Assembly: GCA_905612275.1 (NCBI GenBank)
Contig: CAJQRM010000055.1
Span: forward strand, 1 to 36,022
Origin: an uncultured Candidatus Nitrosopumilus sp.
GTDB taxonomy: Archaea > Thermoproteota > Nitrososphaeria > Nitrososphaerales > Nitrosopumilaceae
DNA length: 36,022 nucleotides
Reading direction: 5' to 3'
Both the position numbers and the translations under genes were made by a program. The notes beneath the pieces are model-generated. The model was not told the DNA's origin. It saw only the letters and a list, made by a program, of their open reading frames with translations, and ran no database searches. Within the stretch, counting starts at the first letter, position 1, and every line of letters begins with the position of its first letter. This document shows, in pieces, positions 1-8,120 of the stretch.

Positions 1-2
1 TT

Positions 3-1058
3 CCATCAAATCTAAAACTTGAAACTATAGTCGTAGATGATAATTCTCCTGATAATACTGCAAAAATTGCTGAAGATTATTTTCATTCAATTAAAGAAAA
101 ATCAAGTCATACAATTAATGTAATTAAACGAAAGGCAAAAAATGGATTAAGTTCTGCCATTCTTAATGGAATTCAAGAATCTTCAGCAAATACAATTGTA
201 GTTATGGATAGTGATTTCTCACATCCTCCTAGTATCATTCCTAAATTAATTGATGCAATCAAACAAACTAGATGTGATATTGCAATTGCTTCACGATATG
301 TACATGGAGGTTCAATTCAGGGTTGGCCAATTAAAAGAAAATTAATGAGTAAGGTTGCAACATTAATTGCAAAAAAAGGATTAGGAATAAAACCTCTTGA
401 TCCAATGTCTGGATTTTTTGCTTTTAAAAAAAATATTCTTAATGGATTAAAATTTGATGCACTTGGTTACAAAATGTTATTAGAAATTTTAGTTAAAACT
501 AAGGGTGTTAAAATCGAGGAAGTACCTTATACATTTACTGATAGAGAATTAGGTTCTAGTAAACTTAATGCTACAACTATTGTTGATTATTTTAAATCCG
601 TTTGGAAATTATACAAATATGGAAGAACAGTTGAAAAAGATGAATCAAGAGCATCTGTTAGGTTTCTTTCAAAGGCTGCAAGATTTTTTACTGTTGGAGC
701 TTCTGGCTTAGTAATTAATTATTTTGCATCTATGATTTTTTCATTAAATTCTGATATGTGGTATATTCATGCTACTACATTTGGAATAATATTTTCCATT
801 TCAAGTAACTTCCTACTAAACAAGTATTGGACATTTGAAGATAGAGACTTTTCTCCAAAACGAACTATTATTCAATATGGAAAATTTGTTGGGTTTAGCT
901 CTATTGGTGCATTAGTTCAACTTGGCATGGTTTACAATCTTGTAGATCAATGGAGTATTTCATATCCAATTTCATTAGTATTGGCAGTTGGTGTTGCAGC
1001 ATTTGGTAATTTCTTGTTAAACAAGAGATGGACATTCAAAGAAAAAGTTTGGAGTTAG
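3..1058 (+). CDS. GT2 glycosyltransferase (dolichyl-phosphate mannose synthase type) fused to GtrA domain, 5' partial
   Basis: The frame is open to the window edge, so the start lies upstream; the first in-frame Met (204) is internal. The visible N-terminal part has GT-A/GT2 signatures: VVDDNSPDNT, then MDSDFSHPP, which carries the acidic nucleotide/metal-binding motif of the DPM1/polyprenyl-phosphate hexosyltransferase family. The last ~130 residues form a GtrA-like module with about four hydrophobic segments (from FFTVGASGLVINYF to FGNFLLNKRWTF). Enzymes of this architecture move a sugar from a nucleotide donor to a polyprenyl or dolichyl phosphate at the membrane, feeding protein or lipid glycosylation. 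This two-domain form is known in archaea. The sugar donor cannot be read from sequence. Confidence 0.88.
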   Translation, partial: PSNLKLETIVVDDNSPDNTAKIAEDYFHSIKEKSSHTINVIKRKAKNGLSSAILNGIQESSANTIVVMDSDFSHPPSIIPKLIDAIKQTRCDIAIASRYVHGGSIQGWPIKRKLMSKVATLIAKKGLGIKPLDPMSGFFAFKKNILNGLKFDALGYKMLLEILVKTKGVKIEEVPYTFTDRELGSSKLNATTIVDYFKSVWKLYKYGRTVEKDESRASVRFLSKAARFFTVGASGLVINYFASMIFSLNSDMWYIHATTFGIIFSISSNFLLNKYWTFEDRDFSPKRTIIQYGKFVGFSSIGALVQLGMVYNLVDQWSISYPISLVLAVGVAAFGNFLLNKRWTFKEKVWS

Positions 1059-1183
1059 AATAGTATCTCTAATTTTTTTAAGAAAAATTGAATTAAATTT
1101 TGATACTTAGGCATAAAAATTGAATTATTTGTCTAATCTTTTATTCGTAAGGTAGTTTAGTGAGATTTCTTTGTAAAAAAGAA

Positions 1184-1711
1184 ATGGAACTATTTGATTC
1201 ATTTATGATATTTATTGCAGATTTTTTAGGTGAACATCTCTATGAAGGGATATTCTTTGCAGCGTTAATTGAAACTATAATTCCTCCAATTCCAACACTT
1301 GCAATATTTCCAACAGCTGGATTTCTAGCATCACAACAAGGAATTACATTATTTGGTGTTGTTCCTATGATTATTCTTGGTGCAACTGGTGCTACAATTG
1401 GAACATCTGTCATCTATTTTATTGCATTAAAACTTGGACGTACTGTTTTACTTCGATATTTAAAAAATTTTAGAATTTCAGAAAAAAAATTAGAACGAGT
1501 AGAAATATGGTTTGAAAAATATGGTGATAAGGCAGTTTTGATCGGAAGAATGGTTCCAGTTATGAGAGAAATGATTTCAGTGCCTGCTGGATTATTAAAA
1601 ATGAAAATTCCTAAATTTATTTTATTCACTTTTATTGGTTCTTGTATTTGGTCATCTATCACTATACTAGCTGGATATTATTTTGGTGAAGCAATGGGTC
1701 TTGCTAAATAA
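1184..1711 (+). CDS. DedA family (SNARE-associated/VTT) membrane protein
   Basis: About 175 residues with several hydrophobic segments and the DedA signature GRMVPVMREMISVPAGLL followed by a Gly- and Trp-containing helix (FTFIGSCIWSS). The family is linked to lipid scrambling, undecaprenyl-phosphate flipping and membrane homeostasis. The frame also allows a GTG at 1160 that would add eight residues; I chose the ATG at 1184 because MELFDSFMIFIADFLGEHLY begins like other DedA proteins. The gene follows the glycosyltransferase on the same strand after about 125 nt. A role in recycling the polyprenyl carrier is possible but is inference. Confidence 0.85.
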   Translation: MELFDSFMIFIADFLGEHLYEGIFFAALIETIIPPIPTLAIFPTAGFLASQQGITLFGVVPMIILGATGATIGTSVIYFIALKLGRTVLLRYLKNFRISEKKLERVEIWFEKYGDKAVLIGRMVPVMREMISVPAGLLKMKIPKFILFTFIGSCIWSSITILAGYYFGEAMGLAK

Positions 1712-1813
1712 TTTAATTTTTAATTTAAAAATTTCCTAATATTTTTTATTTTTCCTTCCAAAATTAATTCCCACATCCTTGATAATACTATCCAATTTCA
1801 ATGTCCACATTTT

Positions 1814-2791
1814 TTATCTATACTCATCTCCACAATCACCTATTACATCAAACAAATCATTTGACTTTGAAGTAACTGTAGATATTAATGAAATATCATC
1901 TTGATCTATTTTCAAATCAAAAACTTTACTATTGTCTTCTATATGATTTGTAATTCCTAACCTTGTTCCAATTATTACGCCTGCTACTCGTGGTTTATCT
2001 AGAATAAATTTTGTAGCGATATTTGCGATACTACAATCATGTTTTTTTGCTATATTGTTTAAAACTTCAAGTAATTCCTGAAATAATTTCCATCCGCCCC
2101 ATATGTCAATCATATTTTTGTATTTTTGTAAACTGGCTGTAGTTAAATCTGCTCTAGTTGGTTCATCTGTGTTAAGATATTTTTCTGAAAAAAATCCTCC
2201 TAACAATGTTCCATATGTGATGATTTGAATTTCATGTTTTATAAAAAATGGAATCATTATTTTTTCTGGTCTTTGATCTAAAATCGAATATTGAACTTGA
2301 TTTGATATAATTTTAAAACCTTTTTCAATAATTATTTTAATTCTTTTAGTATCAAAATTTGTAAGTCCTAAATGTTTTATTTTTCCTTCATTTTGTAATT
2401 TTGATAAGTGTTGTAATGCATCAAGATAATTTGAATCTTGATAATCCCACCAATGAAATTGAAGTAAATCAATACAATCTACATTCATTTTTTTTAATGA
2501 TTCTTCAATATAGTAAGTTACAATACTATTGCTCATTGGTCCTGGATTTGGAACAAATTTTGTAAATGCCTGAAAATTTTGTTTTGTTTTTTTGTTAAAA
2601 TCTCCAATCAATGATTCTGCAGGACCATAAATATCTGCAAGATCCCATGTTGTAAAGCCTAATTCCTGATATTTTTCCATATCTTGTATTGCTAATTCTG
2701 AATCAATTTGACCATGACCTCCTGCCACTTGCCACATTCCATTTAGAATTCTACAAATTTCTAAATTGTTTCCAAGAAATGTTTTCTCCAT
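1814..2791 (-). CDS. Aldo/keto reductase family oxidoreductase
   Basis: 325 residues, a usual length for an AKR (beta/alpha)8 barrel. The catalytic tetrad is visible: Asp and Tyr in WDLADIYGPAE, Lys in FTKFVP and His in LLQFHWWDY. The C-terminal part (VAGVIIGTRLG) looks like the NAD(P)H-binding loop. It is a probable NADPH-dependent carbonyl reductase with unknown substrate. It is transcribed alone, convergent with the DedA gene and divergent from the hisS region. It resembles the broad 'predicted oxidoreductase' branch of the family more than classic aldose reductases. Confidence 0.88.
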   Translation of the reverse strand: MEKTFLGNNLEICRILNGMWQVAGGHGQIDSELAIQDMEKYQELGFTTWDLADIYGPAESLIGDFNKKTKQNFQAFTKFVPNPGPMSNSIVTYYIEESLKKMNVDCIDLLQFHWWDYQDSNYLDALQHLSKLQNEGKIKHLGLTNFDTKRIKIIIEKGFKIISNQVQYSILDQRPEKIMIPFFIKHEIQIITYGTLLGGFFSEKYLNTDEPTRADLTTASLQKYKNMIDIWGGWKLFQELLEVLNNIAKKHDCSIANIATKFILDKPRVAGVIIGTRLGITNHIEDNSKVFDLKIDQDDISLISTVTSKSNDLFDVIGDCGDEYR

Positions 2792-2930
2792 ATGATTAAT
2801 TATATTAAAAATCTCTCTAAAAAATAGTTCACTTTTTAGTTATTATCATAATTGTGATTCTTACATTTATTCAATTCTGTTATCTTTTTTTTAATTATAT
2901 ACTAAATGTGATTATTTTGTTTTAGAAAGA

Positions 2931-2940
2931 TCTATAAGAT
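2931..2940 (+). promoter_or_regulatory. TATA box candidate for the microprotein/hisS transcript
   Basis: TCTATAAGAT begins about 33 nt before the ATG at 2964, the same spacing as the TATA boxes of the ferredoxins and Alba in this window. This suggests a leaderless transcript starting at the small ORF. Confidence 0.4.
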
Positions 2941-2963
2941 AAAAAAAATCATTTTAATTAGAT

Positions 2964-3035
2964 ATGATTGACGCTAAAGATTGGTGGGATGATTTTCCTG
3001 ACCTTGAACAAGATTTAGAAGAAAATATTGTGTAG
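2964..3035 (+). CDS. Candidate 23-residue acidic microprotein
   Basis: ATG-initiated ORF in the 289-nt gap between the aldo/keto reductase and hisS. The product begins MIDAKDWWDDFPDLEQ and ends with LEENIV; it is strongly acidic with a WWDDFP core. A TATA-like TCTATAAGAT lies at the leaderless spacing upstream, and the stop is 45 nt before the hisS start, so the two may be co-transcribed. It has no His codons, so a His-attenuation leader peptide is unlikely. I do not recognise a family. A chance ORF of this length is quite possible. Confidence 0.35.
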   Translation: MIDAKDWWDDFPDLEQDLEENIV

Positions 3036-3080
3036 TTTTATAGAAATATCTAAATCATAATCATCTAACAGATAATTGAC

Positions 3081-4361
3081 TTGGAATTACCACGTGGAAT
3101 GAAAGATTTTGTAGGTTCGGAAACCGCAAATATAGAACATATTAGATCCCATTTTAAACACCTCTCAAATCTTTATGGATTTTCATTTATGGATCCTTCT
3201 CCAATTGAATTACTTTCTACTCTTGAAACAAAATCTGGTCCTGCAATCAAAGATGAAATTTATTATTTCAAGGATAAAGGAGATCGAGAAATTGCTTTAA
3301 GATTTGATTTTACTATGGGTCTAACAAGATATGCTACTTCTCAAAAATCTATGAAACTTCCCGCAAAAATTTCCAGTTTTGGTGGAGTATTTAGATACGA
3401 TGAACCTCAAAAAGGACGTTATCGATATTTCCATCAATGGGATCTTGAAATTTATGGTAAAGCAAATTTAGAATCAGAATCTGAAATAATTGAACTAACA
3501 TCCAGATTATTTGATTCATTATTGCTAAAAAATATTACAATTGATGTTAATCATAGAAATCTTGTTGAATCATACATTAACAAAATTTTTGATTCAAAAG
3601 ATCCACAATTAGTAGGCGATATGTTACGTGCAGTTGATAAAATTGCAAAAAAATCAAAAGATGAAATAATTAAAGAATTTGAGGATAGATATTCTAAAGA
3701 AAATTTGGAAAAAATTCTAGAATTCTCACAAATTAAAGGATCAATTAAAGAAGTTGAATCTGTATTTGATGTATCACAATTGGAATCTTGGGATGAAATT
3801 AAAGCATTATTTGAGTCTCTAGAAAATCGAGGTGTATCAAATGTTAGAATTAATTTTGGTATAGTTAGGGGATTAGATTATTACTCTGGAATTGTATTTG
3901 AAGTATTTGATAAAAATTCAAAACTTGGTGCTTTAGCTGGGGGAGGAAGATATGATACATTAACTAAAGCATTCAAAAGAGATGATCTTGGTGCAACAGG
4001 AGTTGCAGGTGGTGTAGAACGAATTATTTTAACAATGCAAGAACAAAATATTATTTCAGAAATAGAACAATCTAGAATTTCAGTTCTATACATTAATGAT
4101 GATATGCAAAAAGTTGCACATTCTATTACATCATTACTTCGATTAAATAAAATTCCAACCGATATTGATTTAGCGGGAAGAAATTTGAAAAAACAAATGG
4201 ATATTGCAAATACTGCAAGATTTACAATTATTGTTGGACCTCAAGAATTAGAACAAGGAAATGTAGTACTCAAAGATATGAAAACTGGAACTGAAGGAAC
4301 TATCTCTTTAGAAAAATTAACTGATGATCCAAAATCTATTTTTAATTTAGAAATGCTTTAG
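3081..4361 (+). CDS. hisS: Histidyl-tRNA synthetase
   Basis: Class II synthetase charging tRNA-His, 426 residues as expected. Visible: N-terminal ELPRGMKDF; motif 2 FRYDEPQKGRYRYFHQWD at residues 104-121; the His-specific RGLDYYSGIVFEVF at 263-276 and GGGRYD at 287-292; motif 3 GVAGGVERI at 307-315; and a C-terminal anticodon-binding domain (about 333-420). The start is the TTG at 3081: an in-frame stop lies five codons upstream and the family-conserved PRG motif begins at residue 4. The 3' end overlaps the convergent aIF6 gene by 20 nt. Confidence 0.97.
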   Translation: MELPRGMKDFVGSETANIEHIRSHFKHLSNLYGFSFMDPSPIELLSTLETKSGPAIKDEIYYFKDKGDREIALRFDFTMGLTRYATSQKSMKLPAKISSFGGVFRYDEPQKGRYRYFHQWDLEIYGKANLESESEIIELTSRLFDSLLLKNITIDVNHRNLVESYINKIFDSKDPQLVGDMLRAVDKIAKKSKDEIIKEFEDRYSKENLEKILEFSQIKGSIKEVESVFDVSQLESWDEIKALFESLENRGVSNVRINFGIVRGLDYYSGIVFEVFDKNSKLGALAGGGRYDTLTKAFKRDDLGATGVAGGVERIILTMQEQNIISEIEQSRISVLYINDDMQKVAHSITSLLRLNKIPTDIDLAGRNLKKQMDIANTARFTIIVGPQELEQGNVVLKDMKTGTEGTISLEKLTDDPKSIFNLEML

Positions 4362-5007
4362 TTAAATTCATAATTTCAGGACCATTAGTTAGTGAACCTA
4401 CTACAATACAATGATTATTTGCTAAAATTCCTGATGAGACATATGGTACTCCGCCATTTATTGATGATTGTTCTACTTTCACGCCTAATACATCTGCAAT
4501 AATTTCCATATCTTTTTCTTCTGCTTCTGGATGAATTACAGCACCTGTATTGTTTGCTTTAACTGAAACTCCTGATAAATGAGAACCAGCTATTTTTTTT
4601 TGGAGTACTTCTACTCCCATTACATCTGCAATCACTTTACAATTTTCTTTTGATAATGCCGGTGAAACAATAGCTCCTTTATCATTAGCACAAATTACAT
4701 TTCCAAGTGCATTAAATTTAGTATCTAAAACTCCAATTTCCAAATCTGTTTCATTTTTCAAATAATCATATTCATCTTGATATGCAGTAGATGGTAGCAA
4801 AAATCCTTTGTTGTTCATTACTGATAATGCTCCAATTAATCTAGTGTTGGCAATTGCTGTGTACATTACTTCGATATTCAAATATTCTGCTAGTTTATCT
4901 GCTTTAGTTTCTGCAAATCCCATTGGAACTAACCCAATTGTATCATTAACACTGACGTAAACACCAATGTTCGGTCCTCTATACACATCATATTTGATAA
5001 TATCCAT
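4342..5007 (-). CDS. eif6: Translation initiation factor 6 (aIF6), ribosome anti-association factor
   Basis: 221 residues, the full length of archaeal/eukaryotic IF6, which binds the large ribosomal subunit and prevents premature joining of the small one. The sequence shows the repeated pentein-fold units (N-terminal YRGPNIGVYVSVND, GALSVMNNKGFLLP, GNVICANDKGAIVSP, GVSVKANNTGAVIHP, SSGILANNHCIVVG), one per propeller blade. The start is the ATG at 5007, matching family N-termini. Its end overlaps hisS by 20 nt. It is divergent from the first ferredoxin across a 137-nt gap. Confidence 0.96.
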   Translation of the reverse strand: MDIIKYDVYRGPNIGVYVSVNDTIGLVPMGFAETKADKLAEYLNIEVMYTAIANTRLIGALSVMNNKGFLLPSTAYQDEYDYLKNETDLEIGVLDTKFNALGNVICANDKGAIVSPALSKENCKVIADVMGVEVLQKKIAGSHLSGVSVKANNTGAVIHPEAEEKDMEIIADVLGVKVEQSSINGGVPYVSSGILANNHCIVVGSLTNGPEIMNLTKAFLN

Positions 5008-5113
5008 ATCCCGATTATTGATAGTTCAACATTATGAACGTAAGGAAATCCTTCCTGCCTAATTAATCAATTATTTCCATCTTAGTTTGTTAGTTTCAAC
5101 TAATTCTATCTAT

Positions 5114-5125
5114 CTTTAAATAATA
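5114..5125 (+). promoter_or_regulatory. TATA box of ferredoxin 1
   Basis: CTTTAAATAATA begins 31 nt before the ATG at 5145. The same 12-mer precedes ferredoxin 2 at nearly the same spacing (5722-5733), which strongly supports a leaderless promoter at both genes. Confidence 0.7.
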
Positions 5126-5132
5126 ACTCTAA

Positions 5133-5654
<522 letters not shown>

Positions 5655-5721
5655 GTTTAATCAATTTCATATATACTTCAAATTTTTTATTTTTAATTTA
5701 GTCTCGACTAATTTTCTTTAG

Positions 5722-5733
5722 CTTTAAATAATA
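5722..5733 (+). promoter_or_regulatory. TATA box of ferredoxin 2
   Basis: CTTTAAATAATA, identical to the box of ferredoxin 1, begins 30 nt before the ATG at 5752. The second ferredoxin thus has its own promoter, probably copied with the gene. Confidence 0.7.
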
Positions 5734-5751
5734 TTCTAAAATAATTCTAAT

Positions 5752-6297
5752 ATGGTAGATCTACAAATACCGGAAGACTTTTGTCAACAAGGAGATCCTA
5801 AAGGAAAAACAAGCCACGGTGATGGTGAAAATTTCCATTATATCTGGGGTGACGGAAGAACAGATGGTGCAGCATTCTCAAACGAAGATGTAAAGGCAGC
5901 CTACGAAGAAAGAGGGGAAGAACAAGTTCCTCTTGGAATTCATGGTACTACAGTTGCAGTCGATTGGGATTCCTGTATAGCAGCTGGTTCATGCTTTAGT
6001 GTATGTCCAGTTCAAACATTCCAATGGTTCAGAACCGAACAAGATATTCCTGCAGCAGACTGCATGGATGCAACTTTTGAAGGTACTGGTTTAACAGAAA
6101 TGGATGAAAGATTAGATTATACCGACAAATCACAACCAATCCGAGAACATGATTGTACGATTTGTATGGCATGTCAAGAAATTTGTCCTGAAGGAGCAAT
6201 CCTTATTGAATCAGCTAATCAAGAATGGCACGAGAAAGCAGCTGGAACATATGTTGTAATGCCCTCAAGTGGGGGCGGACCTCACGCACACGATTAA
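5752..6297 (+). CDS. Dicluster ferredoxin, Sulfolobus zinc-ferredoxin type (paralogue 2)
   Basis: 181 residues, a clear tandem paralogue of the preceding ferredoxin with the same layout. Cluster I is C75-x5-C81-x3-C85-P with Ala (A78) instead of the Asp seen in paralogue 1, so a [3Fe-4S] cluster is expected. Cluster II is C135-x2-C138-x2-C141-x3-C145-P. The His zinc ligands of the Sulfolobus family appear kept (H22, H29 and H64 in LGIHGT), but the Asp ligand position reads SQPI (Q128). A C-terminal tail ending PHAHD is unique to this copy. It is expected to be a soluble electron carrier. A T-rich terminator-like tract follows. Confidence 0.93.
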   Translation: MVDLQIPEDFCQQGDPKGKTSHGDGENFHYIWGDGRTDGAAFSNEDVKAAYEERGEEQVPLGIHGTTVAVDWDSCIAAGSCFSVCPVQTFQWFRTEQDIPAADCMDATFEGTGLTEMDERLDYTDKSQPIREHDCTICMACQEICPEGAILIESANQEWHEKAAGTYVVMPSSGGGPHAHD

Positions 6298-6301
6298 AGA
6301 A

Positions 6302-6328
6302 TTTTTTCTTTTTTCTTATTTTTTATAT
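6302..6328 (+). terminator. T-rich terminator after ferredoxin 2
   Basis: Several runs of T (TTTTTT, CTTTTTT, ATTTTTTATATTT) begin a few nt after the stop codon and before tRNA-Ser. Oligo-T tracts are the usual intrinsic termination signal in archaea. Confidence 0.5.
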
Positions 6329-6371
6329 TTCATTATCAACAGATTTTAATCACTATTTTCAAACATTTTTT

Positions 6372-6455
6372 GCCGAGGTCGCTTAGTTCGGTAGAGCGCG
6401 GGCCTTGAGAGCCTGTGTGCGCAAGCACGCGGGGGTTCAAATCCCTCTCTCGGCG
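6372..6455 (+). tRNA. tRNA-Ser (anticodon UGA)
   Basis: It folds as a class II tRNA: acceptor GCCGAGG pairs with TCTCGGC (last pair G-U); the anticodon stem CGGGC/GCCTG encloses the loop CTTGAGA, giving anticodon TGA; the long variable arm GTGC-GCAA-GCAC is typical of Ser; and the T arm is GGGGG-TTCAAAT-CCCTC. The discriminator is G73, as in archaeal tRNA-Ser and unlike tRNA-Leu (A73). CCA is not encoded. A poly-T tract follows at once and runs into the convergent end of the RFC gene 3 nt away. Confidence 0.93.
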
Positions 6456-6458
6456 TTT

Positions 6459-7433
6459 TTATTTTTCTATTTTTGAAAGTTCTGCAAGCATTGCAGATAA
6501 TTGAATTTCTGAATTTGCTCCAACTAAAATTCTATAATCATACTTTGCAATTACTTCTAAAATTTCTGATAGTTTTTCATGTTTGGATTTAAAGACAGCT
6601 GAGTTAATGTATTTGAGAAAGTCTGATACTGACATTCCATAAACTTTAATCAATTCAATCATTTTTTCTCTTGATTCTATTACGTTACCTGATAATGCAA
6701 TTTTTAAAACATCATCAACATCTGTTGTTTTAGTTAGTCCTGCTGATGATTTTACAGTTTCTTCAGTAATTTCACCAAGACTTGCAGTTGCTTGCATTAA
6801 ATTAATTGCGTGTCTTAAATCACCTTGTGAATAATCATAAATTGCCTTCAGACCTTTTTTATTTGTCTTTATTTTTTCATTTTTAGAAATCATTTCTAAT
6901 CTACCAATGATGTCTTCTTCTGATACTATAGTAAACTTGAATGTGGCACATCTACTTTGAATTGGTTCAATAATTTTTGAAACATTATTTGCAATTAAAA
7001 TAAATCTACAAATTTTAGCAGTATCTTCTATAATTCTTCTTAGTGCTGTTTGAGCATCAGAAGTCATTTCATCTGCTTCGTCTAAAATAATAATCTTAAA
7101 TGGTGCATCTGATAATCCTGCAAACCCTGAGAATTTTTTCACCTTTTCTCTAACCATTCCTATACCTCTTTCATCCGAGGCATTTAGCTCTAGAAGATTT
7201 CCTTCAATATTATTTCCTAGAATTTGTCTTGTAATACATAATGCAGTAGTTGTTTTACCTACTCCTGCAGAACCTGAAAACATCAAGTGTGGCATATCTG
7301 TTGGATCTTTGATTAAAGCTTTCAAACTGCCAATAATTTCAGTTTGACCTACAATTTCTGAAATCTCCTTTGGTCGATATTTTTCTACCCACATTCCTGT
7401 TGCAGACATATGTGTATCAAAGCCTAATCCCAT
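6459..7433 (-). CDS. rfcS: Replication factor C small subunit (clamp loader)
   Basis: AAA+ ATPase that, with the large subunit (31005-32174 here), loads the PCNA sliding clamp. Motifs: KYRP near the N-terminus, Walker A GSAGVGKTT (54-62), RFC box NASDERGIGMVREKVK (84-99), Walker B IILDEADEM (115-123), sensor 1 FILIANN, arginine-finger SRC (160-162), then the clamp-loader collar domain. 324 residues is normal. Start choice is open: residues 1-13 are outside the family consensus, and the ATGs at 7409 (MSATGMWVEKYRP) and 7394 also fit. It is a single gene, convergent with tRNA-Ser and divergent from the GINS-MCM operon. Confidence 0.96.
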   Translation of the reverse strand: MGLGFDTHMSATGMWVEKYRPKEISEIVGQTEIIGSLKALIKDPTDMPHLMFSGSAGVGKTTTALCITRQILGNNIEGNLLELNASDERGIGMVREKVKKFSGFAGLSDAPFKIIILDEADEMTSDAQTALRRIIEDTAKICRFILIANNVSKIIEPIQSRCATFKFTIVSEEDIIGRLEMISKNEKIKTNKKGLKAIYDYSQGDLRHAINLMQATASLGEITEETVKSSAGLTKTTDVDDVLKIALSGNVIESREKMIELIKVYGMSVSDFLKYINSAVFKSKHEKLSEILEVIAKYDYRILVGANSEIQLSAMLAELSKIEK

Positions 7434-7601
7434 TAATAAATCCGAATTGGTTATTCTACTATACTCTACCTTAAAATGAAATTACTTCTCATGACTAATA
7501 GATTCAGCCTGTGATTAATTAGGATCAAATGATCTCACTAAATTGTTAACAGAATTGATCGATCCGATACTTGAGGATCTAAAAATGATAAGTGATCTCA
7601 C

Positions 7602-8120
7602 ATGGAAATTGAAGAAATAGAAAAAGTGCATACTATAGGATACCGGCTAAAGGATGCTAAAGTTACAGTTAATCAAGATTTCAAGTATAATATCGCTGGA
7701 GTCAAAATTGAGGGTGTTCAAGGTGACACAAATAACATGCCACAATGGATTGGACAAATCTTGAATGATAGTGGTGTGGGTACACTAAATTCTCCTGATA
7801 TGATTACTGAACTAAAACAGGCATTATCTAAAGAAAAAATGGTTGGAGAATATCAGTTATCTACATTAGAACCTCATTTCTATATTAAATTAAAACAATC
7901 AATGAAAGAATTGAATCGTGATGATTTTGATAAAGTTGAAAGTATATTATTAGAATTATTTAGAATGCGAAGGGGTAAAATTGTAAAGCTTGCAGATTCT
8001 ATTAAACTAAATTCAGATATTTACAAACAATTAACAGTTGAAGAAAACATTTTCTACAAAACTATCTATGACAATAGTAAAGAATTTGAAAATCAAATAA
8101 GAGGAAATTCAAATGAGTAA
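7602..8120 (+). CDS. GINS complex subunit (Gins23/Psf2-Psf3-like)
   Basis: 172 residues. A small N-terminal beta domain (about residues 20-60, with MPQWIGQIL) is followed by the helical GINS A domain with LEPHFYIKLKQSM, LFRMRRGKI and LTVEENIFY. The small-domain-first order and the position directly upstream of mcm match archaeal Gins23; this assignment is from order and context. GINS joins MCM and a Cdc45/RecJ-like protein in the CMG replicative helicase. The gene overlaps mcm by 8 nt, implying translational coupling. Confidence 0.82.
   Translation: MEIEEIEKVHTIGYRLKDAKVTVNQDFKYNIAGVKIEGVQGDTNNMPQWIGQILNDSGVGTLNSPDMITELKQALSKEKMVGEYQLSTLEPHFYIKLKQSMKELNRDDFDKVESILLELFRMRRGKIVKLADSIKLNSDIYKQLTVEENIFYKTIYDNSKEFENQIRGNSNE

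Noticed and set aside
5041-5060. Short inverted repeat (AAGG...CCTT) in the aIF6-ferredoxin spacer
   Set aside because: Only four paired bases around a four-base loop; this is expected by chance.
6372-6455. tRNA-Leu (GAG) reading of the class II tRNA
   Set aside because: The reading GAG breaks the anticodon stem at pair 31-39; the TGA frame pairs fully and the discriminator is G73, which is Ser-type.
7530-7601. Direct repeat TGATCTCAC (7530-7538 and 7593-7601) upstream of the GINS gene
   Set aside because: Nine bases repeated twice in AT-rich spacer is weak; the second copy touches the ATG and could be regulatory, but I cannot support a function.
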